Assembly: GCA_033002965.1 (NCBI GenBank)
Contig: JAURVB010013156.1
Coordinates: 1-64,000 of the forward strand
Direction of reading: 5' to 3'
DNA: 64,000 bases
DNA from: Piper betle
Lineage: Eukaryota; Streptophyta; Magnoliopsida; Piperales; Piperaceae
Position numbers and translations under genes: made by a program. Of this stretch, positions 50,200 through 62,443 are shown piece by piece. The stretch's first letter is position 1, and each line of letters begins with the position of its first letter. The notes under the pieces were generated by a model. The model searched no databases, was not told the origin of the DNA, and saw only the letters and a program-made list of their open reading frames with translations.

Positions 50200-53108
50200 T
50201 GTAAAACCCACGATTCGAGTTAGGGTTTTATATTCAGAACTGGTCGGGTCGACCGTTATTTTTTTGAGTTGAGTCAGTTTCAGGACACGTGTACCGAGCC
50301 GATGCCAGTCGCGTGTATGAGCTATGAGGGTCATGCGTACCCAAGTATATGATGATAACGTCATGAACACAGCAGAACAGAATGAGTTATCAGATATATG
50401 AGAGTATGCCAGTCATTTTTTATTATTTTTATATATAGTGGATCGTAGAATTAGTATTAGGCCGTTTACCACGTTAGGACGCGTTCGGGCAGTCTGGGTG
50501 GGTTGTTAGTCATAGAGCATATCATTATAATGTTGTGGTGTTGTATGATTTTACGGGATTTTTTCCCGATTTTTATGAATTTTGTTAGGATTTAATACGA
50601 CTTAGTTATTATACTTGACTCGAGCCGGAGACAAGTCAAGTAATATTTACGAGTTTGCCACCACACACACCCTCGACCTTTCCCTTCTTCTTCCCCAAAC
50701 CCTTGTCGCGCGCCGCCACTACGCATGCCGCTGCCGTGGACGCCTGCCCGGCCGCCGATCATCGCCGCCCAGCTCCGCCACGGCGTTGCCGTGCCGCCCC
50801 GACCAGGCCCGGCCACCATCGGGCCGCCGCGACGCCGGAATCGCCACGCCTAGCGCCGCGGCTGCGTTTGGTCGCGTCGCCGATTCTGCCGCCGGCGACC
50901 GTCGCAACCGTCATCCAGTGGTCGCCTCAGCACCACCGACCACCCAGCGACCCTCCTCGACTGGAACGGAGGCCGTCGCCACCGTGGTCGGCCGGATCTA
51001 GCGACCCATCGCCGCCGGCTCTGTTTTGCCATTTTCGGCAGCCGCCACCTCCATTGGCCACGCTGATGTCATAGATGAGTCGGGCTTGCCGAGCCGGTTC
51101 CGAGGGTACCCAACACGACCACTTTCCGGCTAGTAGACGCCGCCGGCGATTGTCGCCGGAAAACCATCGGAAGCCGCCGGGAAACCGCCAGTAGCTGCCG
51201 AAAAACCGTCGGAAAATCGGAATTTCTGGAATTCGCTGGAATTCACCGGATCTTCCGCGGAGCTCACCCAGTTGGACTCGATCGAACGTCGGACGCCGAG
51301 GAGCGCCGAATTCGAGCTCCGAGACGCGCGACGGAACCCTAGCCGTCGCCGATTGCCGACTACGTGAGGTATAATTACCTCCGATTGATTTATTTAAAAT
51401 TGATTATTGTTAGCTTAGCATGCTATGACTAATTATTGATGTGATTAATGCTTAATTACGAATGAAGTGATAAGAGAGATGATTTGATGAATAGTGCTTG
51501 AATGTGAGTGATCTAATGAGGTAGATCGAGTTGAGCATGCTAATCGAGTAATGTAACTTAGGAAAAATATAATAAAATTGGTAGGAATAGGATGAGTAGA
51601 ATTATTTTCATATTTATGATTATTGATTGTGATTGATGTTTATTGAGTTTGATGCATCAATTAGTTAGCGGGCGTTAGTATTTAGTTTTGATGTGTAGGT
51701 ACGGAGTAGGAGCTCGCCGCCTAGGCGCGATGACACGCTTGGAGCTTCTACCAGGTCCGTTTAGGACTCGTCTCTGATTTACTCTTTCTATTGTATGTTT
51801 AATTTATTGCCTGCAGGACGGGTTAAGTGGCGTTTTATCGGATCCCACTTAACTCGGGCCATTTAACCGAACATTTTCCGGATTAATAACCCCTCGAGGA
51901 TGAGATCCCTCGAGGTTGATTTCGAAAACAAGATCCACCAAAAGTTGCCTTCGGGCCTATTATATAAATCCCTACCCAAGCCCTATATATATATGTAGTT
52001 TTCGCGTTTTCAGTGAGACGAGAGATGGAGAAATCGACTGCACGTACCATGCAGAGGATGCCGTGACAGTCAAAGCGGGCTCTGGATTAGTGCCAGCGGA
52101 CTGTTCCATTCCCGAGGGATCCTGACAACTCCGCGTTTGAGTTCCTCACACCCGGAGAACGTGGAGGTTTACGGGTACTGTTTAGTACAGCGCATGTCCG
52201 GACTTGTGGTTCAAAGGGTACTAAAGGCGACTGCCTGAGAGTACTCGGCCTTCGTGCTCAAGGCCAGGAGAAATATGGAGGTAAGGAGAGGGCTTAGGAT
52301 AAAGTTTCACAAGAAGTACTGAAAAAGAAGTGCCGAGAGCGGCATAGTACCAGCAGCAGATCAGTAAGTTCGGGATGCTACCGGGTCTGCAGCCCAGTGG
52401 CTCCTTAGTAGTGCCCTTCAGAGTGTTCACGTGGAGTATATGATGTTTTCTTTCATATGAGAGTTTGCTCTCATAGCCAGCTTGTTATAGTTATTTTATT
52501 TTCCGGACCAGTAACACTTGTTACTGACGTGTTTTTATACTATATGTAGGTAATAATCACGAGTTGGAGGAGCCAGCTTGGACGGAGGAGCAATGAGGTC
52601 TTGTACACACACACATGTTAGATTTCTGAATGTTTAATTTTGTGTTATTATGTTATTATATTGTGAATGACATGTTCAAATGCATGAGACATGATAGAAT
52701 GTGAAATGATCAGAGTAGCGCAGCAAAAGTGTGATGGGTTAGGACCCAAAGTTCAGAGAATGATGAATATAATAGATTAGAAGTATGTGTGAATGCTATT
52801 GTTGCTATACGTATATATGTTTGAATATACGATTTTGACAGGGTGGCCCCTAATTGCATTTTTAGGGGAAATTCTGTCCCTTTCATTTTAGAATTTTTAC
52901 TAATTTTGATTGTAATTGTGTTAGTGTGAAATTTAGGTTGCATGTCATCCATGTAGTATCATGTTAGGGTTTTATGAATTTATCCATGCATGACAAGTCG
53001 TATCTACATCTTAAGACGCCGAGATTGGATCCGCATGAGTTAGGTTCGGGTTAGGCTACCTAACCGGGGCTAGTAACATACGGCCAGCGTGGGATTTGGG
53101 GTGCTACC
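50200..53108 (+). mobile_element. 2.91-kb solo-LTR-like element, copy B (inverted relative to copy A)
   Basis: Starts TGTAAAACCC and ends GGGGTGCTACC, the reverse complement of copy A's ends. Flanks are GTTCT (50195-50199) and GCTCT (53109-53113), a 5-bp duplication with one mismatch. Long collinear blocks match copy A in reverse complement, for example the segment around CGTTTACCACGTTAGGACGC (50463) and the TGGCACTACT/ AGTAGTGCC region near 52409. It has the same GC-rich patch (50650-51370). It carries no protein domain and sits inside the Copia gag. Confidence 0.78.
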
Positions 53109-53520
53109 GCTCTACTTTCCTCCAGTGGTCTGCCGCCATCATCACCTTCCTTCTATCACACAAGGAGCTTCATCATATTGAAGCTCTTCCTCCTAGTCCA
53201 GATGGTACTTGGCTTTGTGAAGATGCCCAATTTAGAAGCTGGCTCTGAAAAACATGGAACCCAACATTAGTTCTGATGTTGTTCTTTTAAAGTCTGCCTA
53301 CGAAGTTTATGCATCCGTTGTTGATTCTTTTGCTGCTGACAGAAATATCAATCACATATTTGAATTGTGCGATGAGATATTTCGTTCCAAGGAACAAGGT
53401 CGATCCTTAAATGGTTACTATAGCTTTCTCAAGGGTCGATGGGAAGAGTTGAGTCTATATCAACCTTATCCAAAGGATATAGAAACTTGAAACCACCAAA
53501 GAGAGCAACTCAAAGTCGTT
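53109..53520 (+). pseudogene. Copia gag, 3' piece
   Basis: One frame reads LQWSAAIITFLLSHKELHHI then PPSPDGTWLCEDAQFRSW, and after a frame change NISSDVVLLKSAYEVY ... SLNGYYSFLKGRWEELSLY. This is the usual plant Copia gag (UBN2-type) order. At least one frameshift lies near 53245. Confidence 0.75.
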
Positions 53521-53920
53521 TCTTTTCTGGCTGGTTTGGATGCTCCTTATACCTCTTTAAGGAACCAATTTCTATCTGAGGCTGATTCTACCTTCATTCG
53601 AGTGTTGCATTCTTGTCCCGCAAACCTCTTGACTGTGATAAGCATGTTGCCACTGATTCTTCTGCTCTCACCACTTCCACTGACCTCCTTCTATCTCATC
53701 TCATGGTAGAGGTCGACGTCGAGGTGGTGGCCTCATGGGGAGACGAGAAGACAGGTTCTGGACATGTTGCAGACAAGGTGTTGAGTAAGCATAGCAAGCC
53801 GGATTGGGCTAAGTCTCCTTCTAATGTCTCCAATACAGCACCTCTCCTTCCCATCCCTTCCCCAATTGATTCTTCTGCAGCCAACAATACTGTTACTCTT
53901 CCCAGGCAGATATTGAGAGT

Positions 53921-54427
53921 TTGATGAAGTTAGCACATGGTGATCTCTCTCTCCATCGACTTCCATGGCCTGTTTCTCTACTCATGTTTTTTCCTAGTAC
54001 ATGGCTGATTGACTCGGGGGCCTCCAATCACATGACTGGTAATTATTCTTGTTTTTCTCCCTTTATAAGCTTCCACCATCATAAGAAAATTATTCTAGCT
54101 GATGGTCAATCCACCCTTGGCTTGGGGCAAGGAATACAGACAATCTTTTTCTTGATAATGTATTATTTGCCTCATCTTTTCCGACTAATCTCATATCTGT
54201 TCATAAGCTTTGTTCCTCGTTACGTTGTTCGGTTGTCTTCACTCCATGTTTGTGTGTTTTTCAGGATGTTAGGACTCGGCAAGAGCTTTGCCGCAGCTAT
54301 GGTAGGAATGGTCTATATTTCCTGCATCAAACAAATGGGTCTTCCAATCAGATTTCAGTTGCAGCTTCCCCTTCTGAGACTCTCAAATGACATTCCAGGC
54401 TTGGTCATCCTCAAGTGTCCAAGCTGA
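53921..54427 (+). pseudogene. Copia protease and GAG-pre-integrase remnant
   Basis: WLIDSGASNHMTGN contains the aspartic protease DSGA site near 54010. Downstream the frame shifts, and pieces of the pre-integrase zinc region are seen in other frames (HPQVSKLKSL-like at about 54405). Confidence 0.75.
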
Positions 54428-55143
54428 AGTCTTTAGTTCCATCTTTAGGATCCTTATCGTCATTTGATTGTGAATCTTATCAAATGTCTAAGCACTTTTG
54501 TAGTAGTTTTCCTGCTAGTACATCATCTTGGTCATCTAAGTTATTTGATGTGATTCACTCTGACATATGGGGACCATTGAATGTAAACAACACTTCTCGG
54601 TTCAAATATTATGTGATTCTTATTGATGATTTCAGTTGCATGACATGGTTATTCCTTCTAAACCATCGAGCCAAAGTGTCAGATACATTCAAGTCTTCTC
54701 TAGCTGAAATTAAAAATCAGTTCTCGGCTGTTCCTAAGGTTTTTCGGTCTGATAATGCTCTGGAATACAAGTCCAAGCATTTTCTCTCTGTTACAGTCTA
54801 ATGGGATTGTTCCTCGTGTCCTCACATCCACCACCCCCCCCAACAAAACGGGGTGGCTTAGAGAAAACATCGACATCTCTTGGATGTCACTAGGTGCTTG
54901 CTTCATACAATGAATGTATCGTGGTATTATTGGACTGATGCGTTAACGACTGCTTGCTATCTTATTAATCTAATGTCAAGCTCAGATCTTAACAATCAGG
55001 TTCCTTTTCGTCTAGTCTTCCCATTTACTCCTTTAAATCATTTACCTCCTCGCGTGTTTGCGTGTGTGTGCTTTGCTCATAGTCTGCAGTCCATCCGTGA
55101 CAAACTGTCTCCTCAAGTGTATCTTTCTTGGTTATGCCACTAG
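54415..55143 (+). pseudogene. Copia integrase remnant
   Basis: KLFDVIHSDIWGPL and KYYVILIDDFSCMTWLFLL carry the first two core acidic positions; VFRSDNALEYKSKHF is next. A stop at about 54800 and a frame change precede HTMNVSWYYWTDALTTACYL. Non-functional. Confidence 0.8.
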
Positions 55144-55576
55144 ACAAAAAGGCGATAGGTGTTATGACGCAGTCACTCATGGAACCTTTGTCTCAGCCGA
55201 TGTTACATTTTGAGTCTCACCCTATTACCCTAGGCTGTCTACACCGTTGCCCGCCTCTCCTTCTCGTGTGCCCTTCCTTTACCGGTTGCTGATTTACCCT
55301 CTTCTTCTTCTCTCCATAAATTTGCTAATTATCCTATCACTTACCAAAGGAGCCATAATACCTTATTTACTGATCAAGTCATCTCTCCTCCATTCAGCAA
55401 ATCTGCTGACCCAACCATTGTTTATCACCTAAATGTAGACCATCCTCACCTGCCCCTTCGGCTCCTCTTGCTGCTGATCCTGCATCAACCTCTTTGCCTC
55501 CACATGCTCTTCATGACAAACTGCTCGCAGTTGCCATTCCTAAAACGTTTGAGGAGGCCAATTGAGATCAGGGGTG

Positions 55577-56846
55577 GCAAATGGCTACAGAGGAAGAAAT
55601 GGCTGCCTTGAGGGAGAATCATACTTGGACCTTAGGTACTCTTCCTATCAATCAACAACTTGTTGGATGTACGTGGGTATACAGTATACAAAACATTTCC
55701 GATGGTTCGGTTGACAGATTTAAAGCCAGACTTGTAGCTAAAAGCTACAGTCAAGTGCCTGGGGTTGATTTCCATGAGACATTCTCACCTGTTGCTAAGC
55801 TCAACTCTATTCGTATTTTAATGTCTTTGGCTGTCCACTTTGACTCGGATTTATTTCAGCTAGATGTTAAAAATGCATTTTTGCAAGGTATTCTTCAAGG
55901 CCTGTGCTCATGCAACAACCACCATGTTTTGTCGTTGAGGGGAGACTGATAAAGTATGTATTCTTCAGAAATCAATCTATGGGTTAAGACAGTCCCCAAA
56001 AGCTGGGTTTGATAAGTTTAGTACCTTGATGATACAGTTTGGCTTTGGGACAATATCTGGTTATTCAGTGCTGGTCAAAAGGACTCAATTTAGGTGTATA
56101 CTCCTTATTGTTATGCGGATGATATCATTGTTTCAGGGAGTGATGGTGCAGGTATAAAGGATACTAAAGATTGGCTGCACTTAACCTACCTTGGTAGACT
56201 GCACTATTTCTTGGGTATTGCTGTGTCCAGACATCTTGATGGGATATTTATGACACAACATAAATATATTCTGGACTTGCTAGAAGAATCTAAATGTCAA
56301 CATTTGAAGGAAGTGAATACTCCCCTGGAGACTTCACTTAAGCTAGAACCTCAGGCTGGTGATAAGCTGCGAGATCAAGGGAAGTATAGATGCATTGTTG
56401 GAAAACTAATTTACCTTACAGTCACTCGACCTGACATCTCTTTCGCAATAAGTATCGTCAGCCAATTTATGCAGGATCCAAGGGCTACACATTGGCAAGC
56501 TGTCATCAGAATACTAAGGTATCTAAAGGGTACATCTACTCGGGGACTGCTCTATAGAAAGCACAAGAATGTCCTAGATGTCAATTGTTTTGTAGATTAC
56601 GACTGGGCTGGCTCAGTTTATGATAGGAGATCTACAAGTGGGTATTGTATTACACTTGGTGGAAACATTGTTATATGGAAAAGCAAGAAGCAAAGTGTAG
56701 TTGCAAGATCAAGTGCAGAGGCAGAGTACAGATCCATGACAAAATCAAAAACTGAAGTTGTATGGCTGAAGCAATTACTAGTCAAACTTGGTTTTCCAGT
56801 GAATGTACCAATGAAGGTGTGGTGTGATAATCAGGTTGCCATCTAA
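55577..56846 (+). pseudogene. Copia reverse transcriptase and RNase H remnant
   Basis: Segment one (55581-55949): EEMAALRENHTWTL, VGCTWVYSIQ, FKARLVAKSYSQ, FDSDLFQLDVKNAFLQG. Segment two (56094-56846): YCYADDIIVSGSD with the YADD active site, YFLGIAVSRH, TRPDISFAISIVSQFM, GYCITLGGNIVIWKSKKQ, SSAEAEYRSM. A frameshift separates them near 55930, and a stop follows at 56844 before the last part (HIEIDCHYIWEKV, QPADILTKALPS). Confidence 0.85.
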
Positions 56847-57065
56847 ATTGGATCCAATCCTGTTTATCACGAGAGAACCAAGCATATAGAAATTGACTGT
56901 CACTACATCTGGGAGAAAGTTAATGCTGGAACTATTTGTTTTTGTCACGTAAGTACCAAGGTGCAACCAGCTGACATTCTCACCAAGGCATTACCCTCGG
57001 CAAGACACAAAAAACTACAGTCCAAGCTCTGTCTGGCTGACTACAACTCAGAGCTTGAGGGGGAG

Positions 57066-57351
57066 TGTAGAGAGTCACGATGAATATTAGCCGTGTTGTT
57101 ACTTTTCTATGTTTAGTTGTCTGCCGTGGATTGGTATTAGTTGTTAGGATAATATGTTAGTAGTTGAGTATCTTATGGAGTTGTAACTGTTTAAGTTGTT
57201 AGAAGTCGGTTCACAAAATCTTGAGATTCCATGTGATTTTGTGAACCGTATGCTTGTAAGTATTATATATATCAAGTAGTAATGTAATATTGAGGGTGGA
57301 TCTCAGATTAAGAACACCGTAACTATGTTCTCATACCTATCAATTTCCACA
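57066..57351 (+). repeat. 3' LTR of Ty1/Copia element
   Basis: TGTAGAGAGTCACGATG... to ...CAATTTCCACA, followed by GAACC, the same five bases as before the 5' LTR. Preceded by the purine tract GAGGGGGAG. Confidence 0.9.
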
Positions 57352-57356
57352 GAACC

Positions 57357-58511
57357 CATTTGTTGAAATAAAATGTCATACAACCACACCCACCTTGCAG
57401 GTTTTTTAAGTAAATTGATCTCAATTCTGGTAACGAGAACATTAATTCTTCACTACTGACTCTCCAATGATAGGTTACTAGATTTATGTTCCCAATTCAA
57501 CAACCATCTAATGATGCTTGTTCTATGGTTTAGAAAGTTTAAAAATAACATAGATGTTCAAACTGCACACAATTTTTATCTCATTTTAACATTGGGACCG
57601 GAAGAATATATAATCTCAAAACTTGCCACTAGTTTATACGTTGGTTTTAAGACATGAATTAAAAGTGAAAAAAAATTGGTCGCGTTGTCCAACCTGGTTC
57701 TTAGTAATAGAAAGTCATCAAGCTTTGTTGTTTTTATCACCATTTTCATTACATGAATTTTTATCTCATCATTCACATAATTAAAGCACTTGAGTAAATG
57801 TAAGTAGCAAGGGCATACATTTTCTTAACAAGTATTAGAAGTTATTTGAGAAAATATAATCATTCTCACTATTTTCACAGAAAGAAATTAACAGGAGGTT
57901 TTTAAATATATACCATTCACCAGTGCATTCTTTATATTTCCAGCAGCAAGATAAATGGGTTGAGCCACATGGAATTACCCCCATCAACCATGGAACAGTT
58001 AGGGATGATATCTCTGTGATTGACAATTTTCCAGCTATCCTTGACTTTCTGCAAAATTTACCAAGTAAAGAAACCTACCAGCTTAGCAATCCAGATGACA
58101 CATAAAATTCGAATTCATAAAACATCATCTTTTACCTTGTAAGCTTATGCAAATTGCTTATTCCCAACTCTGGGAGAACCAAAATTGTGCATTGTAACAC
58201 AGATCACACCATGCCTATCAAAAACACAGAATAACAACAAACATTTAACAGTTGATTTATGTACACAGTGCAGGAAGAAAACTGTACACCATCAATCTAA
58301 AACAATGTTTGTATTAAGGCATACTGAACTTAATCTTTTTCTAGACAATTTTTGAAGAAACTCTCAAATATACGTTAACGTGTTTTATTACATAAATAGC
58401 AGGCAAGTTGTAAAGCTACAAGCATAACGATGCCAGTTATTATCGTGTAAATGCGGAGAACATTTACAAACATTTTTATGCGAACTAGTGCTTGCATGTA
58501 ACGTTGCAAAA
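57357..58511. other. Intergenic, no gene recognised
   Basis: Resumes the host sequence split by the Copia insertion. A plus-strand 60-codon frame at 57923-58105 has no recognisable domain. Confidence 0.45.
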
Positions 58512-58631
58512 TTGAACGAGCCATCGGTGTTTGGCTCGGGCCGACTCAACTCGATTCGAAATTTGATATTTAAATTTTTGAAGTTTAAACTTTGACTCGA
58601 ATTTGATTCAATAAAATAATATAATAATATA

Positions 58632-58689
<58 letters not shown>

Positions 58690-59072
58690 TAATAAGTTCA
58701 ATTGTAACTAGTTATATTTATTTCTATATAATATAATAGCAAAATAGTAAAATAACTTGAAGACCTGGAGGTCGTAGGTTCAATCCATACTGACTTTATT
58801 TTTTTTTAAGTGAGTTATTTTCCACATTACAATCGAGCTGGTTTCGAACCCACGAACGAATTAGGTTCGAACTCGCCAAAATTAAATAGTTTGAGTATAT
58901 TCGAGCCTCAAATTAAGCTCAAACAACATAAATATATTCAAGCCGAGCTCGAACATGTATATTTAAAACTCGTTCGATCTCGAAGCTCAGGTACGAACGA
59001 ACTTCGAATCATTCGAGCCGATTTCGAATACAAGTCGAGTTCGGCTCACTCTTGTTTAGCAACCCTATATGC
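58512..59072 (+). mobile_element. TIR element with tRNA-like internal box, copy 2
   Basis: Same layout and strand as 27125-27730: GGCTCGGGCC/ACTCAACTCGATTCG left end, ATAATATAATAATATAGTCT core, GTAGGTTCAATCC (B-box-like) followed by a T run, AATCGAGCTGGTTTCGA, TTTGAGTATATTCGAG, and right end GAGTTCGGCTCACTC. It contains a long (TA)n tract. Confidence 0.55.
58635..58690. repeat. (TA)23 microsatellite with short (CA) tail
   Basis: 46 bases of pure TA followed by CACACACAC, inside the TIR element core. Copy 1 has a shorter (TA)n at the matching place. Confidence 0.95.
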
Positions 59073-59697
59073 ATGATATTATTTTATTGAGTTTTGTAGT
59101 CTTTAATTATTATCTGTATTTGGATTCTGAATAACATGCATATAAATATAATTTTCGGGAAAAAATATTTATTTAATATACAAAAAACATTTAACAGTGT
59201 AATCACGTAGTTTTACTTTTATTTCAACCATTTCGGCGTGGCAACGTGAATATTGTACTTGCTTTAAATTGTACTTACGTATTTAATTAGAACCCAACCC
59301 TTCATGGCACCAACAAATTTTAAATCTAATCTCTTCCTAATTAATATTTTTTATTACGCAAGCAGTAGAAGTGATTTTCATAAATTCCACAAGTTGCTGA
59401 ATGGAATATAATTTGTCAATAGAGACAATGAGCTAAAATGTAGATGGGTTTATTAATCGAACAAATATTTTGTTAAATTCGATTTTTATCAAGCTCGAGC
59501 TTAGCATCGGCTTAGACCTGTTATTCATAATTGCACCAAATCCGAAATTTTAAGCTGCATATTTATTATACGAGCCAAATTTAATAAGCACGAGTTTAAG
59601 CTAATCAAACCAAGTTGACACGGTAAACTAGCTTGGTTTAATACACCATCAATATCAGCAAAGCCGGTCAAATTTGGACCTAAGCTATCTATTTCTT

Positions 59698-59732
<35 letters not shown>

Positions 59733-59955
59733 TTCAAAAAATTCTTTACGCCGTCTATCTATAAAACAATGACAACATTGGAAACAATCAATCAACATAC
59801 ACAACTATTTGACGCGCGACGGATCATATTGAACAATTTTCACATGAAATGTTTGACATATATATATTATGAACCATCCACTCGTGCAGTTTTGCACGGT
59901 GGACGTCGACAAACTACGCCCCCACGCGAAAAACGTTACATATTAGATGAAAGGG
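59073..59955. other. Intergenic; 3' side of neprosin gene
   Basis: AT-rich. Fragments such as CAAGCTCGAGCTTAGC near 59489 again resemble the TIR family. A (TA)14 tract is at 59699-59728. No gene is seen. Confidence 0.4.
59699..59728. repeat. (TA)n microsatellite
   Basis: About 28-30 bases of uninterrupted TA. Confidence 0.9.
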
Positions 59956-62443
59956 TCAAGGGCATTGAGGGTTGTTGCCGGGGCCACCGTAGTAAAAGTA
60001 GGTGCCCCATTCATCGTTATAGAAGTTGTGAATGTTGTAGCAGTTGCTGTTCTCGGCTCGGGTGGCCAGGGATGGGACGGATACGAGGCTGTTATCGGCG
60101 TCGACGATCTCGAGGTTGCGGAAGTAGCTCGACTTGCCGAAGCCGGCGTCGGCGAAGTGGCCGGAGCCCATCTGAGTGGCCGTGTGCCCACCGTTGGCTC
60201 TTGTGTTCACAATCTCCCCGCCCCACTCCACCATGGTGGCGTGGTCCGATAAGTGGGTGAACAGCTCGGTTGGGAAGTAGCCCACTAGCGTGTTGTCCCC
60301 TAGGCTTACCCACCAGTTGCCCACCTTAGGATCCTACAATATGCATGCGTACGTGCGTGGTTACTAATTTAGACTTGACTAGCTAGTACTTCAATCGAGT
60401 TTAATTAACGATTTCAATTTGTTAATTAGTCCATCTTACATTCTCGTCAATTTGAGCCTATGTAGCAAACTTAATTTTAGTTGAAATGTGGGATTAAGGG
60501 AGTGAGATAAATAGTTAATTACCTTCCAAATGAGAAGGGTGATCTCGTATTGGGTGCTGGATAACGAAGAAACCGGGGAGATGGCGGCTCCTATTGCTAT
60601 TCTGTTGTTGGTCTGTACAAACCCCGAACATAGCAGGTTATAGCACCCTGTTGATTGGTATGAATCGCTCTGTAGTTGTACACAATCCAAACCAAACTTG
60701 CAAATCAGTACCTTGAACATGTCACTTTTAAATGAAGAAATTAAATTTCTTTAAAAGAAACCAATAAAACGATGAGGGCTGACCGTCCAGTATGTGAACA
60801 GCCTGGGCTTGTTGTCTCCATAAAGCTCTGGGCTCACCTGCATGCACCCGACATGACAAGGGGATCTGAATATATGCTCTTCAGCAATTCATAAGTAGTT
60901 CTAAATTGATCAATGTTTCTTTTGTATCATAATAACTCATAAAGATGTGGGCAACCATATGCTTAAATACCTGCCAACCAGCTTCAATGCTGTTGAGGTC
61001 GGATCCATCGAAGGATCCGGATAAGACCCACATCTGGGACAGGCTAAACTCGTTCACCACTTCGATGGATGGATCCCACACGTTCAATGTAGCTTTGGCC
61101 CCGTATATTTCTGACGACGATCCCGTGTACGCAATCGCATGCTAAATTATATTACATCGAATAATTAATTAGCAGAGATGATCGTTAATAAGGCTAATCC
61201 CAGTCATTTTCATTATTAATGCTTACATAATTTCACATAGCAAAATGAAGCTTTCCAACACATGTTATCAACTTGTCATTATGACGACCGTTGAATTCTA
61301 GCGAGAGTATTGATTTCGCACATCTACATTTCCGAGAGAAACACAAGTAACTAAAAGGACAAGACAAGAAAAGATGATCCTGTTTCTTCACATTAATGGC
61401 CCTTGTATATTCTTTGAAACAAATGGCTCGTGTTTTATACCAATAAAAAGGGGTGATAAGTAGCAGCAAGATAAAGACGATGATAGATGAGCTTGGTCTT
61501 GGGTGGATGCCTAAGCTATCTGGGAACATTTTAGTTGTTCAAACCTTCTAGTGTTCATAAAGATGAATATATACAGTTGACAATGGCAGCGTACACAAAT
61601 TAAAGTCCGGCAATGCCTTAAAATTTTCAGCAAAATGACGGAGATAATTCTAAGTTTGCACCCATGAAAATTTAGAAAGCCGAATGGAAAATTCATAAGA
61701 TGAAAGGTGATTGTATGTGATTGTGGTACCTCATGGCCAAAGCCACTCATAATATCCGGGGGATCGGCAGATTTGGGGAGGGAACTTTTACTTCTAGATT
61801 GCTTCTTTCCAAAGTGGTACAAGGATTTGGCTCTAAGTACATCATCCACCGTGCTCCTGCGCATTGGAATAGTGCCTTCCGGACACAGCTCTCCTCTTTC
61901 ATGCCATGTCTGCCATGTTCTAGTTGCGTTTGTAGGCTTTTTTGTATTCCTCACCCCTCGTCTTGGTCTCACTGTTGGCTCTTCCTGTTGAAATGAAATC
62001 ATGCACCTTTATCATAATGGCATGCCAAAGACGATGATTCAAGATTAACTACAGAAGAAAAAGCCGATCGGTATTTTTGTTCTACCTGTATTTTATGATT
62101 CCTCAGAAAGGGGTGGTCCAAAGCTGGCTGTTTGTGCCTATGGACACAGTCGATAACATCCCCGTCTGGGCTCTGCAGGAAAAAATCAAACAGTTGAGGA
62201 ATATTGTATGTATAAACTTGCTGAAATAAAGCAACAAACTCAACAAAAAAAATAGAGCATTGCCTGTATGGTTCTGACAGGTCGTTTATTGATTCTGTTC
62301 AAATGTCTTTGTATCCTTGCCAACCGAAGTGTGCAGACTTGCCGACGAAAATATGTAACGTTATGGGAGGAGAAGGTTGGCTTGGACAGATAGAAGAGAA
62401 GCAAAGAGACAAGGAGAAGCTTGTTGAGAACAGAGGAAGACAT
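59956..62443 (-). CDS. Neprosin-domain (DUF239) secreted protein, seven exons
   Basis: Exons: 62443-62264, 62172-62086, 61984-61730, 61141-60971, 60837-60784, 60669-60523, 60333-59956; all phase 0, total 423 aa, the usual family length. A signal peptide is clear ([20 protein letters not shown]). Residues about 50-150 are the neprosin activation segment ([36 protein letters not shown]). From about 175 comes the neprosin domain: [130 protein letters not shown]. In Nepenthes neprosin this fold is a prolyl endopeptidase with two catalytic glutamates; Glu in IEAGWQ and in WGGEIVN are plausible counterparts. All introns are GT-AG except the first, whose donor is CAG|GCAATG (GC-AG). Most land-plant copies have unknown substrates. 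Confidence 0.9.

Larger units (their letters stand above)
49719..57351 (+). mobile_element. Ty1/Copia LTR retrotransposon, complete ends, split by nested element
   Basis: LTRs at 49719-50006 and 57066-57351, target duplication GAACC on both sides (49714-49718 and 57352-57356), primer-binding site at 50007, polypurine tract GAGGGGGAG just before 57066. Without the nested 2.9 kb element it is about 4.7 kb, the normal Copia size. Internal order is gag, protease, integrase, reverse transcriptase, RNase H, all on the plus strand. It is inactive: gag is interrupted and pol carries several stops and frame changes. The two LTRs differ at a few percent or more of positions, so the insertion is not recent. 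Confidence 0.92.

Noticed and set aside
53254..53490. Separate small gene at the start of the Copia pol
   Set aside because: The peptide (NISSDVVLLKSAYEVY) is ordinary Copia gag.
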